64,000 bases of DNA, from assembly GCF_023701485.1 (NCBI RefSeq), contig NZ_JAMQBK010000002.1, positions 62,001-126,000 on the forward strand, written 5' to 3'. This document shows, piece after piece, positions 51,492 to 60,620 of the stretch. The notes beneath the pieces are model-generated. The model was not told where the DNA came from and did not search any database. It worked only from the letters and a program-made list of their open reading frames with translations. The stretch comes from Aporhodopirellula aestuarii (GTDB taxonomy: Bacteria > Planctomycetota > Planctomycetia > Pirellulales > Pirellulaceae). How positions within the stretch are numbered: the first letter of the stretch is position 1; each line of letters starts with the position of its first letter. Made by a program: the position numbers and the translations under genes.

Positions 51492-53174
51492 CTCGATCAC
51501 GCCATTGTCAGACAGCGTCCGAAACTGCTCGGCGAGTTCAGGTTTCGCAGCCAGAAACGGATGCTTGTACGCGTAGGTATCGTTGCCCTCGCCAGCGGTC
51601 TGGCGTTGCCGGTGTGCGGTCCACGTGCCCGGGGGAACCGTGGCGACGACCACGCCAGCCATACGGCGGCCCTGCAACCGGTCTTCGTATTCACAGTTCA
51701 CTTCGCTGAGCCGTTGGTCGACACTCGCGGCGATCTGTCGAGCCTTTTCGGAATCGAATGATTCTTCGACGAGCAACCGGTAATGAGCCGGATCGCCGGG
51801 CACAGGCACCAAACTGTAGTGGTCGATCGAAAGCCCGCAGTCTTGAAACGCTTGGCCGATCGCCTGCGTGACTTGTAATTCGCTGAGCTTCTCTCCCGTC
51901 ATGCTCGAATAATGAGCCCCCTTGTTGAGGAACGTCAATTGGGGGCAGCGACCAATGAATCCGTCGCACCGCACGACGTCGTGAATGTCATAGCGATACA
52001 GTCCGCTCAATGTCGACATCAGCAAGAAGTACTCTTGCCCGACTTCGAGTTCGTGAGCTTCGAGCACGGTAGGATCGGGCGTGCCATGCTCCTCGGTCGG
52101 AATGAATTCGAAAAAGTGGCTTTCGTAGTCGAGCAACCCTGCACAGGTTTCATCCTGCATCGGTGACGTCATGTGCCCTTCGCTGGCGGACAGGCCGTGG
52201 TCACGCAGCGGCACATCGCCGTAGTACTGGCGAACCGTTGGCAGGTACGCGGCCACTGAACCGCCCATCCACACCGAGACCACCGACAGCCCGGGCCAAA
52301 AATCTTTCGGGTGCAAATGCCCGGTGCGTTCGACGATGTTGTCGAGCTCTTTGGCTCGTGACCGGTTGGCACCTTTGCTGCGTTGCTTCAATACCTGCCG
52401 GACCTCAGCAGGAATCTCAACGTGATCTGACAATGTTCCGTTGTGAACGTCACGAATCAGGCGTTCCTTTTGCTCATCGGCCATCCGGGCGAGATGGATG
52501 AGCGTCAACGGGTTGGCGGTAGCGATCATCCCGATTTGAGGCGACTCGATCGCCACGCGCAGCGAAGCGTATTGCTTGTTCTCGGTTCCCTTCACTTTCA
52601 ACAAAGCGTTGGGCAGGATGAACAACGAATTGGTGATTCGAGGCCGAGTCTCCGCGGCCAGCCCACTGATGCTGCCGCAAGGGATTCCCGCGTTGGTTCG
52701 AAATTGGTCCCAATCGCTGGTGAGCGTCAGCGTTTGCTTCGACAGTAGATCGTTGTGATCCCGATACGTCGCAAGCCCCCAATAGTTCCAACTCCGCCGG
52801 TACTCTTCGAAGAAATGGTTGGTAATCGGAACGTACTTCGACTGGCTCGTCGTCCCCGAGGTCATCGAAAACATCAGCACTTGGGTACCGGGCCCAAAGA
52901 GTGCTCCCGAGTTGCCGTTTTTGACCTCTTCGATATACGGACGGTAGGTTTCGTAGTTAGCAATCGGTACGCGGCTGCGAAAATCCTCGACGCTGCGGAT
53001 ACTGGCGAATCCATGTTCGCGGCCAAACTGGCTGTCTTCGTTGAGCCGGATTTTCTCCATCAACCGGCTCCGCTGCACCGATTGACAATCGGCGGTGCCT
53101 CGCAGATATCGCGTTAATCGACGCAGACGCCACTGGAGATACGCGAGCCGAACATAGTGGGAGATGGAGTGCAT
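51486..53174 (-). CDS. GH3-family acyl-adenylating enzyme 1
   Basis: 562 residues of the GH3 (auxin-responsive) family, whose plant members adenylate carboxylic acids and join them to amino acids. The three ATP/AMP motifs are visible: FSMTSGTTSQSKYVPIT (P-loop), DHGLSASEGHMTSPM, and LYRYDIHDVVRCDGF. Acyl-site and hinge segments follow, with C-terminal KLSELQVTQAIGQAFQDCGL forming the mobile domain. A paralogue lies at 58893-60557. Bacterial members are poorly studied; in a PKS cluster it could activate a polyketide acid for amide formation. Start at ATG 53174, which may belong to a larger leftward transcript. Confidence 0.85.
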   Translation of the reverse strand: MHSISHYVRLAYLQWRLRRLTRYLRGTADCQSVQRSRLMEKIRLNEDSQFGREHGFASIRSVEDFRSRVPIANYETYRPYIEEVKNGNSGALFGPGTQVLMFSMTSGTTSQSKYVPITNHFFEEYRRSWNYWGLATYRDHNDLLSKQTLTLTSDWDQFRTNAGIPCGSISGLAAETRPRITNSLFILPNALLKVKGTENKQYASLRVAIESPQIGMIATANPLTLIHLARMADEQKERLIRDVHNGTLSDHVEIPAEVRQVLKQRSKGANRSRAKELDNIVERTGHLHPKDFWPGLSVVSVWMGGSVAAYLPTVRQYYGDVPLRDHGLSASEGHMTSPMQDETCAGLLDYESHFFEFIPTEEHGTPDPTVLEAHELEVGQEYFLLMSTLSGLYRYDIHDVVRCDGFIGRCPQLTFLNKGAHYSSMTGEKLSELQVTQAIGQAFQDCGLSIDHYSLVPVPGDPAHYRLLVEESFDSEKARQIAASVDQRLSEVNCEYEDRLQGRRMAGVVVATVPPGTWTAHRQRQTAGEGNDTYAYKHPFLAAKPELAEQFRTLSDNGVIES

Positions 53175-53371
53175 GAAATCGGTTGCGGGAGGAAAACCTG
53201 GACGCGTCGTATCGTAATCCCCTTGGGCTGTCGTACAAGGACGCTATGACGTAACATTCCGGCTCCCGGAGGGGCGTGAAAACGGGGCCAGAAGTCGAAC
53301 GATGACGGGAGCATCCGGACGTCGCGACAGCCCTCGCCCCACGACGTCACGATTCGACGAAAAAAGTGGAA

Positions 53372-55741
53372 ATGACACAGAGACGGCCCGATCCCTCATC
53401 CCCGAGTTTGTTACGCTCGCCGCTTGTTCGCATGGCCGCCCTGACGGGGCTCGTGCTGCTGATTTCTGCGCCGTTTGTGGTCCGCGGCTCGGATCTCGGC
53501 CTGCTGTCGATGTTCAACGCGCCGCTGATGTGGGTCGACCGCGACGCGCCCGCGAGACGCGAATTTAATGAGTTCATCGACCTCTTCGGTGCCCACGACC
53601 TGATCGTCGTGACCTGGGAAGGCTGCCAAGTCGACGATGAGAGGCTCAGCACAGCCGCCGACGCGGTCCTGGACGTCCAAGCCGAACGAGATGCCACCGG
53701 CAAGCAACGTTTGGTGAACAACGTGTTCTCGGGCAAGACGTTGCTCGACACGTTGACTTCGATGCCGATCGATCTGTCACGACAAGCCGCGATCGATCGA
53801 CTCAACGGAGTGCTCGTCGGGCAGGATGATAAAACGAGTTGTCTCGTGGTCGAACTGACCGAATACGGTGCGGTGCAGCGACGCGAAACCATCCCGCTGC
53901 TCAAAGAAACCATCGCCCAATCGATCGGCTTTGCCGTTGATGACTTGATCGCCACGGGACCCGCCATCGATGGGATGGCGATCGATCAGGAAAGCAGCCG
54001 CTCGATACAACAGTACAGCATTCCCTCGATCCTAATTTCGCTGGTCCTCTGCTACGTCTGCCTGAGGTCGGTGTGGTTGACGATTCCGATCATGGCCGTT
54101 GGAGCCTGGGCTCAGGGATTCTTGCTGGCGTTGATCTACTACAGCGGCGAGACCATGAACGCGATCTTGATCGTGTTGCCCGCCTTGGTCTTCGTGCTCG
54201 CGGTGAGCGTCGGAATCCACCTCGCTAATTACTTCCTCGAGGAAGTCGACGCGGGTGCGGGCAGCGACGCCCCAGTGAGGGCGATTCGTAAGGCAGCTGG
54301 CCCGTGCACCCTCGCAGGCATCACCACCGCGATCGGGCTGGCATCGCTCGGCATTAGCGATGTCGAACCGATCCGCCAATTCGGTTTCCTCGGTGCGTTG
54401 GGAACGATTGTCTGCGTCATTCTGCTGTTCCTGATGTTGCCAGGCTTTATGGTCATTTGGCTCAAAGTTTCATCGGGGCGTCACGCCCCCAAGCCCCGCC
54501 ATCAAAAGCCTAACCCGAGCGACACGTCCAACCCATCATCCCGATGGCTGTCGTTTGCAAGTGTCGCCGGGGGCATTTCACGATACAGCTTCGTGATCCG
54601 CACGCTGTGCATTACGGGAATGATCGTCAGCGGCGTCGGCTTGGTCCGATTGCGGACCACGATCGATGTCGTATCGCTGCTGTCCGAAGACAACCGTGCG
54701 GTCGAAGATTTTCACTGGGTCGAAAAGAACGTCGGCCCCTTGGTTCCGATCGAAGTCGTGATTTATTTCGCTGATGACAGTAACGTCGATCCGATCGACC
54801 GCCTCCGAATTGTCGCTGCGGTCCAACATCAGATCAGCCAAATTGAGGTCCTCGAAGGCACGATGTCGGCGGTGACATTCGTCCCGAGTTTCCCGCGGCT
54901 TACCGGTCTCGGGTCGACCATCCGCAAAACCGTTTTCCTTCGGCAGATCGAACAAAGCCGCGACGAACTGATCGATTCGCACTTCCTCGCAGAGACCAAA
55001 CGAGGGGATGCGTGGCGGATCAGCGCCCGCGTCAAAGGGCAGGCGCACTTCGACTACGGAACGTTCCTCGATCGGCTGCAAACCGAAGTTGACTTCGTCT
55101 TGTCGAAAGCCGAAGACGCCGGATACCACGGGATTTCGTCATCGAGCACGGGCGTGTTGGTGCTGGTGTACCGGATCCAAAAGATGTTGCTCTCTGATCT
55201 GTTCTTCAGTTTTCTGACAGCCCTGGGCCTTGTCGCGATCGTGATGATGATGGCACTTCGCAGCATTCTGGCCGGCGCACTCGCCATGCTTCCCAACATC
55301 TTTCCGACCTTGGTTCTCTTTGGCGTCATGGGCTGGGCCGAACATGCCATCGACATCGGCACCGTCATGACCGCCAGCGTCGCGTTGGGGATCGCAGTTG
55401 ACGGAACGTTTCACTTTCTGAAGTGGTTCACTCAATCACTCAAGGCGGGAGCATCGAACGAGACGGCAATTACAATTGCGTATGAACGGTGCGGCGGTGC
55501 GTTGATCCAAACGACGATCATTTGCGCGTGCGGCTTGATGATTTATTCCTTCAGCGGTTTCTTGCCGGTACGACATTTCTCCTGGATCCTGTTGATGATG
55601 TTGGTCACGGCCCTGTTTGGCGACTTGGTACTTCTCCCCGCCTTGTTGGCCGGAAAGCTCGGCGACATCCTCGGCCGAACCGGCCTGCCGCTTATCGTCG
55701 ACGCCGCCGACACCGATGCCAGTAGCGAGTTGCCCCAGTGA
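53372..55741 (+). CDS. MMPL/RND-family lipid or hydrophobe exporter
   Basis: Inner-membrane transporter of 789 residues with the duplicated RND plan. Helix 1 (about 22-40) is followed by a periplasmic loop (to about 210), then five helices (SILISLVLCYVCLRSVWLTI to IVCVILLFLMLPGFMVIWL). The second half repeats this: one helix (about 410-430), a loop (to about 600) and five helices including VMTASVALGIAVDGTFHFLK. Sterol-sensing-domain-like helices and this shape match MMPL proteins and hopanoid exporter HpnN. ATG 53372 is preferred to GTG 53366. It overlaps the next gene's GTG and starts a four-gene rightward unit; a lipidic product is the logical cargo. Confidence 0.86.
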   Translation: MTQRRPDPSSPSLLRSPLVRMAALTGLVLLISAPFVVRGSDLGLLSMFNAPLMWVDRDAPARREFNEFIDLFGAHDLIVVTWEGCQVDDERLSTAADAVLDVQAERDATGKQRLVNNVFSGKTLLDTLTSMPIDLSRQAAIDRLNGVLVGQDDKTSCLVVELTEYGAVQRRETIPLLKETIAQSIGFAVDDLIATGPAIDGMAIDQESSRSIQQYSIPSILISLVLCYVCLRSVWLTIPIMAVGAWAQGFLLALIYYSGETMNAILIVLPALVFVLAVSVGIHLANYFLEEVDAGAGSDAPVRAIRKAAGPCTLAGITTAIGLASLGISDVEPIRQFGFLGALGTIVCVILLFLMLPGFMVIWLKVSSGRHAPKPRHQKPNPSDTSNPSSRWLSFASVAGGISRYSFVIRTLCITGMIVSGVGLVRLRTTIDVVSLLSEDNRAVEDFHWVEKNVGPLVPIEVVIYFADDSNVDPIDRLRIVAAVQHQISQIEVLEGTMSAVTFVPSFPRLTGLGSTIRKTVFLRQIEQSRDELIDSHFLAETKRGDAWRISARVKGQAHFDYGTFLDRLQTEVDFVLSKAEDAGYHGISSSSTGVLVLVYRIQKMLLSDLFFSFLTALGLVAIVMMMALRSILAGALAMLPNIFPTLVLFGVMGWAEHAIDIGTVMTASVALGIAVDGTFHFLKWFTQSLKAGASNETAITIAYERCGGALIQTTIICACGLMIYSFSGFLPVRHFSWILLMMLVTALFGDLVLLPALLAGKLGDILGRTGLPLIVDAADTDASSELPQ

Positions 55742-55746
55742 ACGGA

Positions 55747-56796
55747 ATGAAAAAGATCAGCGTCATCGGAGCCGGTGCGATCGGTGCGATGTTCGGCGGA
55801 CTGATCAAACGCCACAACCCAAACCTCGAAGTCGTCATGATCGCTCGCGGTGATCATCTGGCCGCGATGCAGGACCGCGGCACCGTCGAACTGCGAGGCG
55901 ATTGGGGAAAGTACGACGTGCCGGTAACCGCGTCATCAGAACCGTCCGCAATCACGGGATCGGACCTGGTGCTCTTCACCGTGAAAACGCAAGACACCGC
56001 CGCAACGGCGGAACGATTCGCAGAATCCATTGGTGACGCGGTCGTCGTTTCGTTGCAAAACGGGATCAACCAACGGATCCTTTCCAAATTTCTTCGTCCT
56101 GATCGCCTGCTGGTCGGTATGACGGCAACGAACATGGGAATCATCGCTCCCGGCGTGATCGATTGCACGCGCCGCGGTGTCAGCGTGATTGGGGCCGCTT
56201 CCGCGGACGTGCCTGCCGAGATTGTGGACCACGCCGCCCAAACGCTTAGCTCATCGGGGCTGCCCGTCGAAGCATCCGACTCAATTCTCGGCGTTCAGTA
56301 CAACAAGTTGCTTTTCAATACGATGGGCTACGCATCGGTACTGTCGGCGACGGATTTCCTACGCGACGGTATTTTCAACCGAACATGGCGAACGAGCGTT
56401 GCCATGCCGATCTTAGACGAAGGGTTTCGGGTACTCGAGGCGGCCGGCATTCCGCTGCAAAAAGCGAGCGGTGGGTCGGATGTGATTCGCCTACGCCGCC
56501 TGATGCGAATGCTCGCTGTTCCAGGCCTCGACAACGTCGTGCGGATGATCGCCCGCGGGCCACTTGCTCCGCCCCGGCTGGTATTTTCGGTCTACCAAGA
56601 TTTGCTCCGCGGTCGACCGACCGAAATTGAATTCGTCAACGGCGAGATCGCGCGACTCGCCAATGAATGCGGTGTGAACGCACCGTACAACGCTGAGGTC
56701 GTGCGGATGGTGCATGAGATGGAGCGGTCAACCGAAAAGAAATTCATGAGCCGCGAAGAAGTCGCCGAGCACTTTCGATCTCTTAGGCGGGATTAG
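55747..56796 (+). CDS. Ketopantoate reductase-family oxidoreductase
   Basis: NADPH-dependent 2-keto-acid/ketone reductase of the PanE/ApbA family, 349 residues. KKISVIGAGAIGAMFGGLIK is the Rossmann motif, FTVKTQDTAATAERF carries the family Lys, SLQNGINQ the Asn, and VQYNKLLFNTMGYASVLSAT the catalytic Lys region. The C-terminal helical domain ends near residue 330. A start at GTG 55738, overlapping the exporter stop as GTGA, is equally possible. In a cluster with a PKS it may reduce a keto group of the product rather than make pantoate. Confidence 0.84.
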   Translation: MKKISVIGAGAIGAMFGGLIKRHNPNLEVVMIARGDHLAAMQDRGTVELRGDWGKYDVPVTASSEPSAITGSDLVLFTVKTQDTAATAERFAESIGDAVVVSLQNGINQRILSKFLRPDRLLVGMTATNMGIIAPGVIDCTRRGVSVIGAASADVPAEIVDHAAQTLSSSGLPVEASDSILGVQYNKLLFNTMGYASVLSATDFLRDGIFNRTWRTSVAMPILDEGFRVLEAAGIPLQKASGGSDVIRLRRLMRMLAVPGLDNVVRMIARGPLAPPRLVFSVYQDLLRGRPTEIEFVNGEIARLANECGVNAPYNAEVVRMVHEMERSTEKKFMSREEVAEHFRSLRRD

Positions 56797-56798
56797 AA

Positions 56799-57980
56799 AT
56801 GCGCATCTCTGAACTGACCGGCATGATCGTTCGGCTTCGCTTGCGAAAGGAATTCAAGCACGCTTCGTTTTCTCGCTCCTGGAGCGATAACTTCATCGTT
56901 CGATGCCGGTTGGATGATGGCACGGTCGGGTGGGGGGAAGGGATTCCGCGAACCTATGTCACGGGGGAATCTCCCGAAGGAGCGATGGAACAGCTTGCGG
57001 CCACCAACCTTTCCCAACAACTCGCTGCCGACTGCAAGACCTGGCATGACGTCATCGAAATGTGCGAGGGTTATCATCCGGTTGTGCACGACAAAAACCC
57101 TCGAGGCTGTTTGGCGAACGCCCACCGATGCGCCGTTGAACTGAGCATCCTCGACGCGTATGGCAAAGCGTTTGAGTCACCGCTCAGCGACGTGACTCAA
57201 CAATTGCCCATCGCCCAACCGATTCACCAGAAATCGGACTGGGTACAGTACTCCAGCGCAATCAGCACGGGACGTCCTCGCAAAGAAATGCTCAGTTCAC
57301 TCGCGATGCGGATCTATGGCTTCCGACACTGCAAAGTGAAAGTCGCGATGCAACCTGACCGTGACGCGCTGCGTTTGAAACGAATGCGGCGTTATGTCGG
57401 TCGTAAAATGGATTTGCGGGTCGACGCGAACGAAGCTTGGTGTCCCGCCGAAGTGTCGAGCCGGATCGAGGAATTGGAACCGTATGGTGTCAGTTGTGCA
57501 GAACAACCGGTGCATCATGCCGACGTGGAAACGCTGGCCGCCGTGCGCAAGCAAGTTCGCACGCCATTGATGCTCGATGAATCCTTAACGAGCGAATTCG
57601 ACGCTGCACGGGCGATCGAAAACGAGACCTGCGACCTATTCAATATTCGTCTGTCTAAATGCGGCGGCTTCATCTCCAGCTTGAAGCTCGCGGCGATGGC
57701 GCACAATGCGGGACTCGGCTATCAACTCGGCTGCCATCCCGGTGAATCGGGGATCCTATCGGCGGCCGGCCGGCACTTTGCCACGTCGGTCACGGCAATA
57801 CGCTATCGGGAAGGCTCTGCCGACCGACACCTATTGAAGGATTCGATCATCAATGAATCCATTACGTTCGGACGTGGCGGTTGGGCACCCGCAATCACTG
57901 CTCCGGGACTCGGAATCACCGTCGACGAGCAAGCACTCTCACGTTTCGTGTTACAAAACCGCTGCTTCTCAATCGCGTGA
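56799..57980 (+). CDS. Enolase-superfamily enzyme (MLE/dipeptide-epimerase subgroup)
   Basis: 393 residues with the muconate-lactonising plan. The capping domain covers about 1-125, with FKHASFSRSWSDNFIVRC and GWGEGIPRTYVTGES. The barrel has HCKVKVAM (KxK bases), metal ligands in LRVDANEAW, CAEQPV and MLDESL, and the opposite-face Lys in NIRLSKCGGF. Lysines on both faces favour racemisation or syn-elimination as in dipeptide epimerases and o-succinylbenzoate synthase. It starts two bases after the preceding stop. In this cluster it may epimerise an amino-acid or amide centre. Confidence 0.83.
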   Translation: MRISELTGMIVRLRLRKEFKHASFSRSWSDNFIVRCRLDDGTVGWGEGIPRTYVTGESPEGAMEQLAATNLSQQLAADCKTWHDVIEMCEGYHPVVHDKNPRGCLANAHRCAVELSILDAYGKAFESPLSDVTQQLPIAQPIHQKSDWVQYSSAISTGRPRKEMLSSLAMRIYGFRHCKVKVAMQPDRDALRLKRMRRYVGRKMDLRVDANEAWCPAEVSSRIEELEPYGVSCAEQPVHHADVETLAAVRKQVRTPLMLDESLTSEFDAARAIENETCDLFNIRLSKCGGFISSLKLAAMAHNAGLGYQLGCHPGESGILSAAGRHFATSVTAIRYREGSADRHLLKDSIINESITFGRGGWAPAITAPGLGITVDEQALSRFVLQNRCFSIA

Positions 57981-57991
57981 GCACAACGAAC

Positions 57992-58855
57992 ATGACACCC
58001 CCCGATCTCAAGTATTATCCCGGTCATGATTCTCGCAAACTCGCGGCTCGGGTTTGGCACACCGAACAACCAACCGCCGACGTCATCTGCCTGCACGGAA
58101 TCGTCAGCCACGGCGGATGGTACGAAGCGAGTAGTGCGAATCTGGCGTGCAACGGCATGGACGTTCACTTTCTCGAGCGTCGAGGCTCCGGCTTGAATAT
58201 CGAAGCTCGAGGCGACGTCGACACGTGGACCACTTGGATTTCCGACGTCGTTGACTACATCAAACGCTTACCGTCAGACCGTCCTAAGATCCTACTGGGG
58301 ATCAGTTGGGGCGGGATCCTGGCTACCTGCATCACGAGGCGACACCCTGAATTGGTGAGTGGACTGGCGTTGATCTGCCCCGGGCTGTACTCGAGCAAAG
58401 CGGCCAATCGAGTCCAGCGAGCGGCACTTCGGATCGCAGGCCTGATGGGTGTCGTCAATCGACGGGTGCAAGTCCCTTTGCAAGATCCGGCACTCTTTAC
58501 CAACTCGCCGAAATGGCAACGCTACATCGAGCTTGATCCTCTCACGCTGCGTGAGATCACCATTCGATTTGCCATCAATAATCTCGCGTTATTACGAGAC
58601 GCGACGACAGCCCCAGAACAAATTCAAACGCCCGTGCTGTTGATGCTGGCCTCGACCGATCCGATCACCGACAACTCAGCGACGCGGGCGTTTGTCGAGC
58701 GAATGAGCAGCGTGGAAAAGTCGATCATTGAATACGAAGGCGCCTCGCACACGCTCGAATTTGAGGACGATCCCGAACCGTACTTTCAAGACCTGTCGAA
58801 GTGGTGCAAACAGGTTGCCGAAATGGCTACGAAACCAAGCACGCAGGCGAAATAG
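57992..58855 (+). CDS. Alpha/beta hydrolase (monoacylglycerol-lipase-like)
   Basis: 287 residues, cytoplasmic. VICLHGIVSHGGWYE forms the oxyanion region, LERRGSGLNIEARGD is lipase-like, LLGISWGGILAT carries the nucleophile Ser, ASTDPIT the Asp and GASHTLEFE the His. It resembles monoacylglycerol lipases and serine aminopeptidase S33 proteins. Start choices are ATG 57992 or GTG 57977, which overlaps the preceding TGA as GTGA. Last of the rightward unit exporter-KPR-enolase-hydrolase, it may act as an editing thioesterase or release enzyme for the neighbouring PKS, though this is inferred. Confidence 0.83.
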   Translation: MTPPDLKYYPGHDSRKLAARVWHTEQPTADVICLHGIVSHGGWYEASSANLACNGMDVHFLERRGSGLNIEARGDVDTWTTWISDVVDYIKRLPSDRPKILLGISWGGILATCITRRHPELVSGLALICPGLYSSKAANRVQRAALRIAGLMGVVNRRVQVPLQDPALFTNSPKWQRYIELDPLTLREITIRFAINNLALLRDATTAPEQIQTPVLLMLASTDPITDNSATRAFVERMSSVEKSIIEYEGASHTLEFEDDPEPYFQDLSKWCKQVAEMATKPSTQAK

Positions 58856-58892
58856 TGGTACCGACGAAACGGTCCGTTATTACTCCAAACCG

Positions 58893-60557
58893 TTAGCGAC
58901 CGCTTGCGATCGGGCCCACTCCCAGTTCTCCCAGGATGGCATCCGATGAACCGAGAAACGTGTGCTTGTATTGTTCTTGGGTGCCGCCTCGATCGGCGAT
59001 CTTCTTGTCGCGCAACCGCCGCCAAGTCCCTGTCGGGATCGTTTTGGGCATGATCGGCAGCAACCGTTTTGTCTTGAGACGGTTTTCGTACTCGCAGTTG
59101 AGGTTCGACAATCGTGTATCGATCGCCTCGGCGAGACGTTCCACTCCCTGATCCGCCTGCGATTCGATCAACAACATGTATCTCGGCACACTCGCCATGA
59201 CGGGAACGAGCATCACGGTTTCAACACTGCGATTGGAATCGACAAAGGCTTCGCGGACCGCGGTGGCAACCTGATACTCGGTGAGTTTTTCGCCGGTCAT
59301 GTTGCTGCAATGCACGCCTTTGTGCAAAAACGTCAGCAATGGCGTCTGACCTTCAAACCCGACACACTCGACAACGTCATGAATGTTGTATCGGAACAAC
59401 CCTCCCGAGTTCGTCAGAAGGATGTAATAGGATTGTCCTTCCTCCAACTCGTGAGCTTCGAGAATCGTGGGATCGTCGTTGCCAAATTCGGCAACCGGAA
59501 TGAACTCGTAGAAATTGGATGTGTAGTCAAGCAGCCCCGCGTTGGATTCATCCTGCATCGGGATCGTCATCCGCCCCTCGCTGGCAGACAATCCATGATC
59601 ACGAAACGCACAGCTACCGTAAAGTTTGCGGACATCGGGGACGAAAGCTCCTACCGAACCGCCCATCCAAACTCCCACGAGCGACAGCTCAGGCCAAAAG
59701 TCGCGAGGCAACAGATGGCCGGTGCGTTCGACGATCTGTTCGAGTTCATCGCAACGTCGCTTATTAACCGGACGAATGCGTTTTTTGAGAGACGGATTAA
59801 GTGAAATGTTGCCGTCAGCCGGCATCGTAATCGTTCCGTCGCGTAGATCGCGTAGCAAAGTTTCTTTGTGCTGATCGGCGAGTTTAGCCAAACTGATCAG
59901 GGTCAATGGGTTTGCGGTAATGATCATCCCCACCCGACGCGAGGGCAGCGACAATCGCAGCGTCGTGTACTGGCGGCTTGTCCAATCACCGATTTTGCCC
60001 ACTTGCGGTGGTACGATGAACGGTCGGCGAACGACCGGGGGACGCGTCTCCGCGGCCAGACCGCTGATGCTGCCACACCACACGCCGGATTCCGTTCGGC
60101 TTTCCTGCCAATCACCAGCGAGATGGACGTAATCCTTTCTCGCCAAATCCATGTGATCGATGTGAGCCTTCAGCCCCCAAATTTTCCAGCCACGCTTGTA
60201 GCTCTTCACAAAGTCATCCGTGACCGGAATGAGCTTTGGCTTTTCCGTTGTGCCCGACGTCATCGCGAACATCAACAATCGTGTCTGGGGCCCAAACATC
60301 GCTCTCGGATTCCCATTGCGAACCTCGTCCATGTACGGGCGGAGGTATTCGAAATCGGTAATGGGAATTTGACGTCGAAAATCAGCGACGCTGCGAATCG
60401 AGCGGAGACCATGGTCTCGGCCGAACCGGCTGTCTGCGCAGATCTGGATCTTTTTCTGCAGCACGCGTTGCTGGATCTCTCGCGATCGCGCATTGTTCGC
60501 CATCATTCGTTTGACGATCAACGACTGCAGTTGGATGTACGCCCAGCGAGCATTCAT
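58893..60557 (-). CDS. GH3-family acyl-adenylating enzyme 2
   Basis: 554 residues, paralogue of the gene at 51486-53174 and clearly similar end to end. Motifs: FAMTSGTTEKPKLIPVT (P-loop), DHGLSASEGRMTIPM and LFRYNIHDVVECVGF. The two proteins share DFWPELSLVGVWMGGSVGAF-type and ESNAGLLDYTSNFYEFIP-type stretches. It lies 63 bases downstream of the PKS on the same strand, so it likely acts on the PKS product, adenylating an acid for transfer to an amine. Duplicated GH3 genes suggest two different acyl or amine substrates. Confidence 0.86.
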   Translation of the reverse strand: MNARWAYIQLQSLIVKRMMANNARSREIQQRVLQKKIQICADSRFGRDHGLRSIRSVADFRRQIPITDFEYLRPYMDEVRNGNPRAMFGPQTRLLMFAMTSGTTEKPKLIPVTDDFVKSYKRGWKIWGLKAHIDHMDLARKDYVHLAGDWQESRTESGVWCGSISGLAAETRPPVVRRPFIVPPQVGKIGDWTSRQYTTLRLSLPSRRVGMIITANPLTLISLAKLADQHKETLLRDLRDGTITMPADGNISLNPSLKKRIRPVNKRRCDELEQIVERTGHLLPRDFWPELSLVGVWMGGSVGAFVPDVRKLYGSCAFRDHGLSASEGRMTIPMQDESNAGLLDYTSNFYEFIPVAEFGNDDPTILEAHELEEGQSYYILLTNSGGLFRYNIHDVVECVGFEGQTPLLTFLHKGVHCSNMTGEKLTEYQVATAVREAFVDSNRSVETVMLVPVMASVPRYMLLIESQADQGVERLAEAIDTRLSNLNCEYENRLKTKRLLPIMPKTIPTGTWRRLRDKKIADRGGTQEQYKHTFLGSSDAILGELGVGPIASGR

Positions 60558-60620
60558 AAATGGGTCTAACAGGATAGGTCAATATTCGGCGTTCAATCTG
60601 AGCTTGGCGTGCTCGCGATC

